Assembly (NCBI GenBank): GCA_016178055.1 | Contig: JACOUC010000035.1 | Span: 1-64,000 of the forward strand | Length of the DNA stretch: 64,000 nt | Source of the DNA: Chlamydiota bacterium | GTDB taxonomy: Bacteria; Auribacterota; JACPWU01 | Reading direction: 5' to 3' | Shown here: positions 1 to 9,136 of the stretch, piece by piece | How the letters are laid out: every line of letters begins with the position of its first letter | How positions within the stretch are numbered: position 1 is the stretch's first letter | The notes under the pieces: generated by a model | What the model saw: the letters and a program-made list of their open reading frames with translations, nothing else | Database searches by the model: none | Told to the model about the DNA's origin: nothing | Translations under genes and position numbers: made by a program

Positions 1-681
1 AACATGTTCCAATTCCCTCTGGAGAAGCCCTATTTTATTTTTCTCATTCCATGCCAGAATCAACTCTCTGGACTTTTCCAGACTCAATCCATGCAGGCGA
101 AATTCCGACAGCAATCGAATCACAGAATTATTTCTTAAACCCGGTTCGACAGAGTTCTCATACATTTTTAAAAAGGCTGGGCACAAAAATTCTGAAATCG
201 TATTGGAAAGAATTTCTTCTACACTTAAAGGAATTTTATACAGCTTAGATTTTTCATGAAGCGTGTTCGCAAGCCTCAAAAGGCGCACGGCATCTTTGAT
301 CGTCAAGTCCACCAAGGCATGATCAAAAAGCGGAAGTTCATACATTAAATTTTCGCGCAAAGTCGAAAAAATCTGATGCAAATGTTGATTCGCAAGTACT
401 CTCCCGAATAATCGAATGTCTAAAAGAATATGAAAGCCCTTCGAGCCGCTGAAATAAAAATGACACGCCTCTCCTGGAACTTTCCATTCCTGAATCAAAG
501 TTTTTGCAATCACACGTGCCGCATCCAAAGCCTTTTCAAGATCCACCGCGTCTATATCCAAAGGTAAAAAAGGCGCCCATAATTTCCCCGGAAATCCGCT
601 GATCGAAGGATGATCCTTTTCGACATGCGTATTCATGTAGGCAAAAATTTCATCTGTATCGTGCGGATCTTTATTGCTCAA
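1..681 (-). CDS. Archaeo-eukaryotic-type primase (PrimPol-like), truncated by window edge
   Basis: The frame is open for 227 codons and runs off the window at base 1, so the C-terminus is missing. The three catalytic motifs of the archaeo-eukaryotic primase superfamily are visible in order: DID at residues 42-44, SGSKGFH at 78-84 (the sxH motif) and VD at 124-125. A basic segment with RLLRLAN follows near 133-139, where family members have the conserved Arg. Known relatives synthesise primers or act as repair polymerases. The start is uncertain. TTG at 681 is the first start codon after an in-frame TAG that is also the maf stop; ATG at 636 is the alternative. It lies 6 bp downstream of maf and is probably co-transcribed with it. 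The family call is firm, the biological role is not. Confidence 0.72.
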   Translation of the reverse strand, partial: MSNKDPHDTDEIFAYMNTHVEKDHPSISGFPGKLWAPFLPLDIDAVDLEKALDAARVIAKTLIQEWKVPGEACHFYFSGSKGFHILLDIRLFGRVLANQHLHQIFSTLRENLMYELPLFDHALVDLTIKDAVRLLRLANTLHEKSKLYKIPLSVEEILSNTISEFLCPAFLKMYENSVEPGLRNNSVIRLLSEFRLHGLSLEKSRELILAWNEKNKIGLLQRELEHV

Positions 682-687
682 TGTTGC

Positions 688-1293
688 CTAATTCTTATTT
701 TTTAATAGAGAAATACTACGCAACATCTTGTTTAGCAACTCTTTAGGAAGTCCAACCACATTTGAATAAGAGCCATTGATTCTCTCAACAATCTTCGGTC
801 CCTCTTGAATAGCGTACGCCCCTGCTTTATCCAGAGGATTCACACAATTAAAATAATAAAGAATTCTTGCTTCTGTTAGATTTTTTATCCAAACATACGT
901 CTGGGCACATCCGGTCAAAAGCCGATCACTGATACGATCCCACAAAACAACCCCCGTCCACACCTCATGCCTTTGGCCAGACAAAGCCTTCATCATTTTC
1001 AAAGCTTCCTTTAAATGCCTCGGCTTACCCAACGCCTTACCGCGACAAAACACCATCGTGTCCGCTCCCAAAATCCATTGCGCCGATTTTGGAACCTCCG
1101 CTTTTCTCGCCTTTCCCAAAGCATGTCTCAGAACCAACTCCTCAGGCTCAATCCCTTTAAAAATTTTCTCATGATAGGAAGAAGAAACGACCTGAAAAGG
1201 AATCTTCATCTTTTCTAAAATTTCTCTGCGCCGAGGGGATTGGGATGCGAGATAAATAGAAGAAGGACGATAACGATAAAAATAATCGTTCAT
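688..1293 (-). CDS. maf: Maf-family nucleoside triphosphate pyrophosphatase
   Basis: This 201-residue protein has the usual Maf length and all its signatures: LASQSPRR at residues 15-22 (substrate loop), GADT at 76-79 with the catalytic Asp, GKPR near 89-92 and SGQRHEVWTGV near 105. Maf enzymes are cytoplasmic house-cleaning pyrophosphatases that hydrolyse non-canonical or canonical NTPs/dNTPs to monophosphates, and some members affect septum formation. It precedes the primase fragment by 6 bp, so a nucleotide-quality/DNA-synthesis pairing is possible. A 7-bp inverted repeat sits directly before the start codon. Confidence 0.93.
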   Translation of the reverse strand: MNDYFYRYRPSSIYLASQSPRRREILEKMKIPFQVVSSSYHEKIFKGIEPEELVLRHALGKARKAEVPKSAQWILGADTMVFCRGKALGKPRHLKEALKMMKALSGQRHEVWTGVVLWDRISDRLLTGCAQTYVWIKNLTEARILYYFNCVNPLDKAGAYAIQEGPKIVERINGSYSNVVGLPKELLNKMLRSISLLKNKN

Positions 1294-1294
1294 A

Positions 1295-1313
1295 ACATTC
1301 TCTTTAAGAATGT
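1295..1313 (-). promoter_or_regulatory. Inverted repeat over the maf ribosome-binding region
   Basis: ACATTCT and AGAATGT form a perfect 7-bp stem with a 5-nt loop ending 2 nt before the maf ATG. On the minus strand the AAGAG that could serve as Shine-Dalgarno lies in the loop and stem, so folding could limit maf translation. On the plus strand the hairpin is followed by a T-rich stretch, but no plus-strand gene ends here. The role is inference only. Confidence 0.3.
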
Positions 1314-1427
1314 ATTATTATTTTTTCATAACACTCTTTTGAATAAAATTCTGCTCCTTTACATTTACTTCTCAATGCAAGAGCGTTCCGACAGCTGTTG
1401 TTCACATAAGCAATACTAACTCTCTTC

Positions 1428-2804
1428 TTAGCTTCCATCACAACAATATTTCTTTTTAATACGCTCTAAAAGATAAGACACACCCTGCCCAGCAAAAATA
1501 ATGATCAGAGGCATGATGGGATGTCGAAATCTTGAGACAGCATGAGGTCCTCCTGAAAGGGCCCAAAAATAACTTGAAGTGAGAATCAATAGCCCACTGA
1601 TGGGTGAATGCGGTTTCAAAAAAAACCCTAAAACTCCCAAAGAAAAATATAAAAATGGTACGACACCCATCAAAAGACATAGAAGAAATAGGCGGGGTTG
1701 TTTTAAAAAAATATGTCTCGCCATTTTAAATATCCCTTGATCAACGACTTCGGCTAATAATCCCCCAGATGAAGGATAGATTTTTAACATTTTCAGATAT
1801 TCAAAAGTCCCTGGATCCCATAAAACCCTGAACATTCCTTTAAGATGAATCACAAAATAGCGCAAGGGATACTCCAAAACAATTTTGAGCCCCTCTTTTT
1901 TTAGATATTGATAAATCTTGCCTTGATTCCAAAATTTTTGGTCGGGATGACTTTTATAATAAATTTCCTGATCATGATATCCCATCGAATCTTGTATTTC
2001 GTGATACGAACGATTTTGAGCAATAGAAAGAATGGAAGCCCCTTGATAAAAATATAAATTAATATCTGTGATAGCGGAAAAACCTGAATATCCTGTTTCA
2101 GAGTTATTTCTGATCTGCCATAAAGCTGTCGAGCCTACAGAAATCAAAAGAAAAAGAAAAATACAGAAAAGATCTTTAGCTCTCTTACATTTTAAAAACC
2201 AAAAAAATAAAAGAAATACGAAAATGACCCACGTCAAATAGTAAGAGATCGGCCGAATATAAGTTGCAAGACTGAACGATATTGAGGAAAAGAGAAGTGC
2301 CTTCACTGATCTATGATTTAAAAATTGAACAAGGCCATAAATTCCAGCCATGAGGATAAAAGTGAATAACGTCTCGGTTAAAATTTTGACAGAATATAAA
2401 ATTGAAAGGGGTTCTACCGCAAATAAAAAAGCACAAATAAGAGCTGTTTTTTTATCTTGATAAAAAAGAAAAGCAGTTTTGTAGATTAAATACAATGTCC
2501 AACCGCTCAAAAGAATTTGTAAACTGATCGTTACCCATTCCAAATGTCCCAAAATTAAACCCGGGATTAAGAAAAGGGGATAACCCGGAGTTCGAACAAG
2601 TTCCGGAATCCCGTGAATTGAAAAATGATGTAGGGTGATCATTTCTTTGGCGAGCGCCACATAGGATGCAGAATCAGGAGAATAAAAGATAGATGCATCC
2701 CGCGTAAAATAAAAAGCCACCATCCCCCATAAACCTCTCAACATCACCGCCAAAAATAAAATACTTCTTAGGGAAAGCATCGATCTCTTTATTTCTTGTT
2801 TCAT
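1428..2804 (-). CDS. PMT/ArnT-like membrane glycosyltransferase
   Basis: A 458-residue polytopic membrane protein with about ten hydrophobic segments. After the first membrane segment it has SPDSASY (residues 42-48), and further on RTPGYPLF. This resembles the first periplasmic loop of GT39/GT83-type enzymes (PMT_2, ArnT-like), where an acidic residue is catalytic. Such enzymes transfer a sugar from a polyprenyl-phosphate donor to a lipid or protein on the periplasmic side. The acceptor cannot be read from the sequence. It overlaps the upstream FAD-oxidase gene by 4 nt (ATGA), indicating translational coupling. That pairing suggests the oxidase may modify the polyprenyl-linked sugar used here, which is inference. 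Confidence 0.7.
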   Translation of the reverse strand: MKQEIKRSMLSLRSILFLAVMLRGLWGMVAFYFTRDASIFYSPDSASYVALAKEMITLHHFSIHGIPELVRTPGYPLFLIPGLILGHLEWVTISLQILLSGWTLYLIYKTAFLFYQDKKTALICAFLFAVEPLSILYSVKILTETLFTFILMAGIYGLVQFLNHRSVKALLFSSISFSLATYIRPISYYLTWVIFVFLLFFWFLKCKRAKDLFCIFLFLLISVGSTALWQIRNNSETGYSGFSAITDINLYFYQGASILSIAQNRSYHEIQDSMGYHDQEIYYKSHPDQKFWNQGKIYQYLKKEGLKIVLEYPLRYFVIHLKGMFRVLWDPGTFEYLKMLKIYPSSGGLLAEVVDQGIFKMARHIFLKQPRLFLLCLLMGVVPFLYFSLGVLGFFLKPHSPISGLLILTSSYFWALSGGPHAVSRFRHPIMPLIIIFAGQGVSYLLERIKKKYCCDGS

Positions 2805-4390
2805 ATCTGCTTTTTCCCATATTTTTCATAAAATTTATTTGAAAATAATCCGATCGAATCGTAATGCTTCTTGATCTCAAAGAAGGCGTCAATCTCTGGA
2901 TAAGCTTTACGAAGCTGCTCTTTAGAATAATAAAGCTGATAGGGCAAATAAAACGTCCCATCTAAATGAATAGCCAAATCAATCAACTCTCTTGTTGTCT
3001 TTTCTAAAATTCTTGATTCTTTCTCATTAAATTTTTGATTAAAACATAAAACAAATGCGAACATATTTTCTTTTGCATAGGGAAGTGACGTAATATGATC
3101 TTTACTCACAATTCTGATCGTCACGTTCAAAAGATTGGCCCCATTTCTTTTGACTGTATTTCTTAACCCATCAATAAACTCGGGCATTTGGTCATGGGGA
3201 ACAAAATATTCTTGTAAAATATCAGTATCCTTTAATCTATTTTTTAAGTAATTCATGGTGTCATACATTTCTTGATTTCTAGAAACCAAACAAACCTCTT
3301 TCTCACCCATCGCTTGATTTCGAGAGCAAAGATGTAGAGTAGGTTCCACATATTTTTCAAGCATCCATCGGATCCAGCGGCCCAAGTTCCCAGTTTTTGA
3401 AAAGTTAATGACCAATCTGTTGATCCAAGTATGCTTAGGAAATTGAAGAGGAGGCAATTTTGTCTCTATTAATTTTTTTCCATATTTATGAATAATAACC
3501 TCTTTCAAGTAAGAAGTTGGAGATAGGGATAATCTTCCATACAAAAGACCTATGTTTGAATGGTTCTCAATATTTTTTTTATAATATTCTGGAAAATCTC
3601 TGTAATTCATAAAATCCCTTGTCCATTGGTAGATCTCGTTATCTACAACCTCTAAATCAACATCAAGGATAACGCCCAAAAGGCCATAACCACCTAGAAC
3701 GGATCTAAATAACTCAGAATTTTCAACTGGACTTGCAGTTTTAATTTCTCCACTGCTTAGCATAATGTGCATCGACTTTACAGTTGGGGCAATGGATCCA
3801 GGACAATGATCAATCCCATGAGCATTAACGCTTAACGTACCGCCAACGGTAAAAATGTTAATCGACTGCATCGCTTTAACCGCAAGCCCCTCTTTATTGA
3901 GAAATTCCTGTACATTGGCCCAAATTGCACCGCTTTGAACCTTAAGAATTTTGTGCCCTTTATCCAAGGTCATCTGATTAAAATTTTTCATGTCAAGCAC
4001 CAACCCATTTGAAATAAAACTTTGTCCCCCCATACTATGTTGCTGGCCAGCACTCGTTACCTTCAAATTGTTTTCCTTCGCAAAAAAGAGGGCATTTTTA
4101 ACATCTTCAACAGAGGATATTTTAGCAATGCCATAAACCGATGTTTTATTGAGATAACTTGCATCGTTCGTAAAACCACCTTTTTGTTTGAACTGAATCC
4201 GAAACGGTGAAGGATTGACCTTTATGATAACGGGCTTAGCTTCATCTTCATGATGAGGATAAACAAAATTTCCCTCTTTTTGTTCGGTGGGTAAAGCTCC
4301 ATATTGATAAATTTTTGCACTTAGGAAAATGATCACCGCAATGAGCAGCGATGCTATGACAATCTGTTTTTTACGAAAAATTTTTCTCAT
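2801..4390 (-). CDS. Membrane-anchored FAD-binding oxidoreductase (VAO/GlcD family)
   Basis: The 529-residue protein has one N-terminal membrane segment (about residues 10-28), then a PCMH-type FAD domain. AGQQHSMGGQ (His118) sits where VAO-family enzymes of the gulonolactone-oxidase and cytokinin-dehydrogenase type carry the flavin-linking His. VGGTLSVNAHG and GGYGLLGVI follow. Related enzymes oxidise sugar lactones, alditols or, in DprE1, a decaprenyl-phosphoryl sugar. The 4-nt overlap with a PMT/ArnT-like gene makes a lipid-linked sugar substrate attractive but unproven. The membrane anchor suggests activity at the envelope. The substrate is unknown. Confidence 0.75.
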   Translation of the reverse strand: MRKIFRKKQIVIASLLIAVIIFLSAKIYQYGALPTEQKEGNFVYPHHEDEAKPVIIKVNPSPFRIQFKQKGGFTNDASYLNKTSVYGIAKISSVEDVKNALFFAKENNLKVTSAGQQHSMGGQSFISNGLVLDMKNFNQMTLDKGHKILKVQSGAIWANVQEFLNKEGLAVKAMQSINIFTVGGTLSVNAHGIDHCPGSIAPTVKSMHIMLSSGEIKTASPVENSELFRSVLGGYGLLGVILDVDLEVVDNEIYQWTRDFMNYRDFPEYYKKNIENHSNIGLLYGRLSLSPTSYLKEVIIHKYGKKLIETKLPPLQFPKHTWINRLVINFSKTGNLGRWIRWMLEKYVEPTLHLCSRNQAMGEKEVCLVSRNQEMYDTMNYLKNRLKDTDILQEYFVPHDQMPEFIDGLRNTVKRNGANLLNVTIRIVSKDHITSLPYAKENMFAFVLCFNQKFNEKESRILEKTTRELIDLAIHLDGTFYLPYQLYYSKEQLRKAYPEIDAFFEIKKHYDSIGLFSNKFYEKYGKKQI

Positions 4391-4508
4391 ATCATGCGCA
4401 AGCTTATTTAGATTTTTGGGGACGATTAATCACTGAAGATAAATTAAAAAGGATAAAAATGATTAATTCTGATCAATTGGGCAATTTATTTTTCTTGAAA
4501 ACCTTTTC

Positions 4509-5756
4509 TTAAAGCGAACAAATCTTACTTACTTTTTCCAACATCTCATTCACAAATTTTTCATCTTTAAAGCGAGATAAAACGGTAAAAAAAACATCCA
4601 CATCACCTGCTTTCCCAATCCCCTGAATAAGATAAGGATAATCATTTTCTTTGGGTTCTTTACCAACAAGAGATCGATCTGTAAGAAAATAAGCGCAACC
4701 ATGGAATGAATCAGATTCGATTTGGATCAGTGAAAGTTGGGTTTCAACAGATTCTTTTAAAGATTCTTCTCCATTTTTGCGAACGGTTTCCTGAATCTCA
4801 AGAACATTTTTCTTACTTACCATGAAGCTTAACATCAGTTTAAATTGATCGTCCTTTTTTGGTTGAAAAGTAATCGTACCCGGTTCTTGTCGAGAACCTT
4901 CCGTAACATCAATTTCCCATAGTTCCGGGACCTTAAGCAAAACTTTATGGGAAAAACTAACGGGTATTGTATATTTCACTTCATCCTCAATCTTTAAGCC
5001 AAGAGCTGTACCCAAAACAGGCTGTTTTAAAAATGGCTCAGGTAAATTCTGAAAAAACTGACCCGTAGATAATGGAGGGATCAATACGCCTTCATCTTTC
5101 ATGATATCTAAAACATTTTCTGCGTAAATTAAACCCCTTTTATTATCCTCATTTTGAAGGGTGAGAATAGCTTCATGAATTTGATGAAGGCCCTCTTCAA
5201 GTTTTTGTTGAGATAAAAGAACAGCACTTATATCTAAAAGAGTCTGTCCATTGGATGAATTTAACTTAAGAGCTTCATTAAATGTTTTTAAAGCCGCCTC
5301 GGAATCTCCAAAGATCCATTGACGAAAGCCTAAATTCAAAAAATTTTGAACAACATGTTTACGGTCTTCAGATAATATTTGCACCTTTTTAAAAGCATCA
5401 CTTGCGCTATTCCAGGCATTTGCATCTAGAAAAACATTTCCTAAATTGGTCCAAACTGAAGAGGAATCTTGCCCCAACTCAACCGCCCTCCATCCTGCCC
5501 GTACTGCCCTTTGCAAGTGATGACACTTTCTTAAACATGAAGTATATTCTAACCAAGCATCTTGAGATTCAGGGGCTAACTGAATAGTCTTTTCATAGAG
5601 TGTTTTAGCTTCTTCAAGATTTCCCTTTTCAATAAGGGTAAAGGCCCGATCAAAAGTGGCTTTTGCTTCAGAGTTCATTTCTGAAGAATGACCCTCTATC
5701 CCACTCTCAAAAAATAAAATTATCCCAATGAATAGAGAATAAAAAATTCTTTTCAT
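4509..5756 (-). CDS. Secreted TPR-repeat protein
   Basis: The 415-residue protein begins with a signal peptide (about residues 1-22, hydrophobic core after MKR). Degenerate tetratricopeptide repeats follow from about residue 28 to 250, for example the ALKTFNEALKLN helix pair. The C-terminal third has no recognised motif and looks like a beta-rich globular domain. It starts inside the end of the upstream TPR gene (4-nt ATGA overlap), so the two are made together and probably act as partners in the periplasm or at the outer membrane. TPR domains mediate protein-protein contacts; no enzymatic function is visible. Confidence 0.65.
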   Translation of the reverse strand: MKRIFYSLFIGIILFFESGIEGHSSEMNSEAKATFDRAFTLIEKGNLEEAKTLYEKTIQLAPESQDAWLEYTSCLRKCHHLQRAVRAGWRAVELGQDSSSVWTNLGNVFLDANAWNSASDAFKKVQILSEDRKHVVQNFLNLGFRQWIFGDSEAALKTFNEALKLNSSNGQTLLDISAVLLSQQKLEEGLHQIHEAILTLQNEDNKRGLIYAENVLDIMKDEGVLIPPLSTGQFFQNLPEPFLKQPVLGTALGLKIEDEVKYTIPVSFSHKVLLKVPELWEIDVTEGSRQEPGTITFQPKKDDQFKLMLSFMVSKKNVLEIQETVRKNGEESLKESVETQLSLIQIESDSFHGCAYFLTDRSLVGKEPKENDYPYLIQGIGKAGDVDVFFTVLSRFKDEKFVNEMLEKVSKICSL

Positions 5757-7375
5757 ATCTTTTTCCTTTTTAGGCGAATACCCACAAATGTTCCTAATAA
5801 CAACACCATCAAAATTACTCGAAGAATATCAAAAAAAGATGGCGTTAGCTTCTTTACTTCTACTACTCTCTTAACTTCCCCTGATTTTGAGAGTCTCTGC
5901 TTGACGGAAGAGAACCAACGCTGAGCATATTGATCATCAGGATTATACTGAATAGCTTTTTTAAAATATTCTAAAGCCTTTTCAGGTTGCTCCAATTTGA
6001 CATAGACATATCCCATATTAGAAAATATATATTCATGCTGATCTGTGATCTCCATAACTCTCTGATAATCTTTAAGGGCTTTTTGAAAATCATTTATCAT
6101 TGAATAAGCATACGCTCGGGAAGAAAAAGCTAGGGTGTCTTTATCATCGATCTCCACTGCTTTTGAACAAAAATTAATCGCCTGCTTGTAATCCTTCTTT
6201 GAAAGATAAATCGAGCCTATTTGTGAAAGACCATATTCATTACGAGGGTCTAATTCAATCGCTTTGGAAAAATCATTTAAAGCCGCTTCATATTCTCCAA
6301 GTCTAACATGAGATACTCCCCGCTTGGTATAAGCCTCTTCATACGAAGGAAACATTTCTATGGCCTTCGTAAAATCCTCAATCGCTTTTTGATATTCCTT
6401 GAGAACCATAAAATACCGCCCTCGCTCATAATAAGGGGTATAACTTTTTGGATAATATGAAATGACAAGGTCCAAATGCTTCTTTGCCAATTCAAGCTTA
6501 CCTGCATCAATGGCCAATTGTGCAAACATCGTTCTTCTAGAATTACACTTGGGAGATGTTTCAAAAAACTTTTCAAATACCGCTTCAATATCATTCCAAA
6601 CTTTTGGATCTGATAAATATTTATTCCGATCACCTGATCGGTCCGCCATTTCATCATGCGCATAAGCCAAAACCAAAGGAATCGCCGAATGCTGTGGCGC
6701 TTCAAGAGCGGCCCTCATGGCAAATCGAAACATCTTCTTTTTTGAACCTTGCCATTTGGGCATGAGATATTGCAATTTTTCAAAATAGGCATCAAAAAAG
6801 GTGGGATCTGCTTGAATAGCCCTCTGAAAATAATTTTCCATGATCTTTCTCTTTAAAGAAAGTCCTCGACAGACCGTGATCAAGAATGTAGAGGAGTTAG
6901 GGTCTGAAGAATCCATCTGATAGGCCTGTTCGAGATAAAACTTTGCGAGTAATATTCTAGCTTTAAAAAGAGGCCACATTTCGCTAGCTACTTTGTCGGC
7001 CCACTCACTCCCTCGAGCCTTCCATGCATAATGGATATAAAAATAGCCACTCACCGTATATGCAAAATGGGATTGAGGAGAAGAGTCTCTCCACCTCTTT
7101 AAAATTTCTTCTGTAAGCTCATTATGTCCAGAAATATAGTCATAGAGCAAATTAAGGCTGGTAGAACCATCAACCGTCTGAAGATGTTTCTCATGGGTTG
7201 ATTGTAAAAACGCATCAACTTCAGAATACCTCTCTTCTCTCAACATTTGAACCATCTCATTGGCTTTCATTCGATGCTCCAAAATAGGAGAATACCCGTT
7301 CTCTTCAGAAAAGCAGAAGGCTGAGAAAAGATTAAGAAGAAGTAAAGCGAAAGCACCTAAGCGAAGAAAATTCAT
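5753..7375 (-). CDS. TPR protein with DUF4034-like N-terminal region and C-terminal membrane anchor
   Basis: The 540-residue protein has a signal peptide (residues 1-23). An N-terminal region includes SPQSHFAY, AWKARGSEWA and YLMPKWQGS, which resemble the DUF4034 family from memory. Well-formed TPR units lie roughly at residues 310-485, with repeated KAIE(L/M)xP motifs. A single hydrophobic segment and the basic tail RLKRKK at the C-terminus fit a membrane anchor with the TPRs outside. The start has an AGGA Shine-Dalgarno about 9 nt upstream. It is coupled to the next TPR gene by a 4-nt overlap. No catalytic residues are recognised; a scaffold role is inferred. Confidence 0.68.
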   Translation of the reverse strand: MNFLRLGAFALLLLNLFSAFCFSEENGYSPILEHRMKANEMVQMLREERYSEVDAFLQSTHEKHLQTVDGSTSLNLLYDYISGHNELTEEILKRWRDSSPQSHFAYTVSGYFYIHYAWKARGSEWADKVASEMWPLFKARILLAKFYLEQAYQMDSSDPNSSTFLITVCRGLSLKRKIMENYFQRAIQADPTFFDAYFEKLQYLMPKWQGSKKKMFRFAMRAALEAPQHSAIPLVLAYAHDEMADRSGDRNKYLSDPKVWNDIEAVFEKFFETSPKCNSRRTMFAQLAIDAGKLELAKKHLDLVISYYPKSYTPYYERGRYFMVLKEYQKAIEDFTKAIEMFPSYEEAYTKRGVSHVRLGEYEAALNDFSKAIELDPRNEYGLSQIGSIYLSKKDYKQAINFCSKAVEIDDKDTLAFSSRAYAYSMINDFQKALKDYQRVMEITDQHEYIFSNMGYVYVKLEQPEKALEYFKKAIQYNPDDQYAQRWFSSVKQRLSKSGEVKRVVEVKKLTPSFFDILRVILMVLLLGTFVGIRLKRKKI

Positions 7376-7413
7376 AAAGATTTATCCTAAAAATTTAGAC
7401 TCTTCCTTCTTTT

Positions 7414-7768
7414 TCAAACACCAGGATAAAAATTCAAAACCCACGAAATAGCTACAAACAGTATCGGATATAAAATAGACAAAATTGAACCTGACATCAG
7501 TCTTAATAATTTCATATCGGCTATTTTAAATGACTCACTCAATAATCTATTCTCTGGGAAAAATACATAAGGCTCATAATGATACTTTGTCAATTATTGT
7601 TTTGCGTTGCTCGTCAAAAAGAATAATCTCACCACCTAGCGAGGTGGTTGGGATAATCTCCGCCAAAGCATTTGCCTCAGCTTTTCCTCCAGGCAAAACC
7701 TTGAGCATTGGCCCTTCGACCAACATCAAATAGGGAAGTTCATTTTCTTGTTTTAGTGCGAAACCCAT
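7414..7768 (-). pseudogene. Small unidentified gene split by a frameshift
   Basis: ATG at 7768 opens a 64-codon frame that stops at 7574. The segment reads like a soluble protein (VEGPMLKVLPGGKAEANALA). Another frame overlapping its end stays open to a stop at 7414 and encodes YEPYVFFPENRLL, then a C-terminal membrane-like helix (MSGSILSILYPILFVAISW). The two halves look like one roughly 120-residue protein broken near 7575. I do not recognise the family. The alternatives are a real 64-residue protein, or a separate membrane peptide of about 34 residues starting at an internal ATG. It lies between the methyltransferase-like gene and the TPR operon. Confidence 0.35.
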
Positions 7769-7822
7769 TCAGTTTCTCTGTCTCTTTTTTATTAAGTTAA
7801 TAAGTTCGTCATCTATTCTAAA

Positions 7823-8734
7823 TCAATAAATCAATGAACGTCCCCCATAGAAATAATGAACAGTATTTCTATGGATGGGGAAATTCTCGTATGGAAAATA
7901 AGGTCTTAAAATCTCACAAGTTTGAGTAATGAGACCTCCCTTCTCAGCGTAGAAACGATAATTATGTGTATAAGAAAAATCACCTCTCCACAAGCTACCC
8001 TTGACTTTTTCAGGGTTACCTTCTGATTCATTTGCTGGTTCCAATAAAATTATTTGGAGTTTTGGAATGCAACTAATAGAATCAAAAAATATCTCTACAT
8101 GTTCGGGTTGAACATACTGTAGTGATCCAGAAGAGAATACAATGATTCTTTGACCTTTATATCGATTCAGCAGATTAGATATTTCCTTGGCCGAATATCT
8201 TTCAAAGCTCAAATTGGATAAATGATGGTGTTTAGAAGAATAGGCTAGAACTTCGGGATAGATATCAGTTCCGATATAGGTATGGATGCGGTTTCTTCCC
8301 GCTAGCCAGGCAATTTCCCTTCCGGAAGAACTTCCTACTTGAACAACAAGAAGAGGTTCAGTTGTGGAGGAAAGTATCTTGTCTAATTTAGAAAGCAGAG
8401 GACAGGCTTCATTATATGTTAAGTGACCCACTTTAGCTTTAAAATCCAAAGGTTGATTATCATAATATTCCGCCCATCTCCTCCCTCCCCCCTCCATGGG
8501 TGTTTCTTTCAATAACTCCCTTTTATCCGGATCCTTTTCAGATAAATATTGAAATCTAAACCAATATAAACGCAAAGCACGATAAAACAAATTATCAAGT
8601 CCCTTTCTCTTTTCTTCCAGTCGCCAAGATGAGAGTAAATGGAATTTGTATTTTCGAAGTAAATGTAATCTGCAAATAAGCATACCTATTGCTAAACCAA
8701 ATGCGTATTTTAGCTTTCCAAAGATGGCTCTCAT
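7823..8734 (-). CDS. Class I SAM-dependent methyltransferase-like protein
   Basis: The 303-residue protein contains VVQVGSSSGRE (around residues 130-140) in place of the glycine-rich SAM loop. GTDIYPEVL follows as the acidic end of strand 2, and later strands carry IIVFSSGSLQYV and IILLEPANE. This is the class I methyltransferase Rossmann layout, with Ser replacing some loop Gly residues. The N-terminus has a hydrophobic stretch (about 10-26) that may contact the membrane. It is the last minus-strand gene before a repeat-rich island and has no obvious operon partner. The substrate is not predictable; small-molecule or glycan methylation are both possible. Confidence 0.62.
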   Translation of the reverse strand: MRAIFGKLKYAFGLAIGMLICRLHLLRKYKFHLLSSWRLEEKRKGLDNLFYRALRLYWFRFQYLSEKDPDKRELLKETPMEGGGRRWAEYYDNQPLDFKAKVGHLTYNEACPLLSKLDKILSSTTEPLLVVQVGSSSGREIAWLAGRNRIHTYIGTDIYPEVLAYSSKHHHLSNLSFERYSAKEISNLLNRYKGQRIIVFSSGSLQYVQPEHVEIFFDSISCIPKLQIILLEPANESEGNPEKVKGSLWRGDFSYTHNYRFYAEKGGLITQTCEILRPYFPYENFPIHRNTVHYFYGGRSLIY

Positions 8735-8960
8735 TGTTATTCCTCTAAAGAGTTAGCTTGCATTTCTCATCAATTCTAAAAAAAGTAAAAGTTTAAGCAT
8801 TTTTGTTTTTCACATGAATCCAGAAACTAAAAGGGGATTCTCACCTTTCTCCATATATTCTGCCTTACCGATCACCCGCCTTTCACAACTCCAAGAGTCT
8901 AGTGTGCGATATCGAAAGTCCACAATTGGATACACTCTGTCAGGGTGGTTGTACCTTTCT

Positions 8961-9003
8961 TTTGAGTTGTAACTGGTTACTATTTTACCAGTTACACTCA
9001 AAA
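8961..9003. repeat. Imperfect hairpin with GTAACTGGT arms
   Basis: TTTGAGTTGTAACTGGT and ACCAGTTACACTCAAA pair over 16 bp with one bulged T and a 9-nt loop. The ACTGGTTAC/GTAACTGGT core resembles sequence in the repeat tract near 30.06 kb, which points to a dispersed extragenic palindrome. It lies in the 0.95-kb stretch without genes between 8735 and 9681. Confidence 0.6.
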
Positions 9004-9049
9004 GTTGGGCTTCCTTTTTTACCCCCCATGAGAAACGCAGGCGCTTCCC

Positions 9050-9090
9050 TGACAATTTTTGTCACCTGCATTACAATTTTTGTCAGGTGA
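9050..9090. promoter_or_regulatory. Paired GACAA/TTGTC palindromes (distal operator-like site)
   Basis: TGACAATTTTTGTCA at 9050-9064 is a 6+3+6 palindrome. A second copy with one change (TTACAATTTTTGTCA) lies at 9071-9085, 21 bp or two helical turns away. The flanks TCACCTG (9062-9068) and CAGGTGA (9084-9090) are themselves inverted. The same core recurs beside the sigma-54 regulator start 540 bp downstream. The spacing fits a dimeric DNA-binding protein on one helix face. The binder is unknown. Confidence 0.45.
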
Positions 9091-9117
9091 TTGATAACAA
9101 TGAAGTAACTCCCCCAA

Positions 9118-9136
9118 CCCCTCTTACCTTAAGAGG
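9118..9136. repeat. Dispersed palindrome CCCCTCTTA/TAAGAGG
   Basis: CCCCTCTTA, a CCT loop and TAAGAGG form a short hairpin embedded in C-rich sequence (ACTCCCCCAACCCC). A nearly identical unit with the same flank lies at 23981-24001, marking a dispersed repeat family. It could act as a weak bidirectional terminator, but no gene ends here. Confidence 0.6.
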
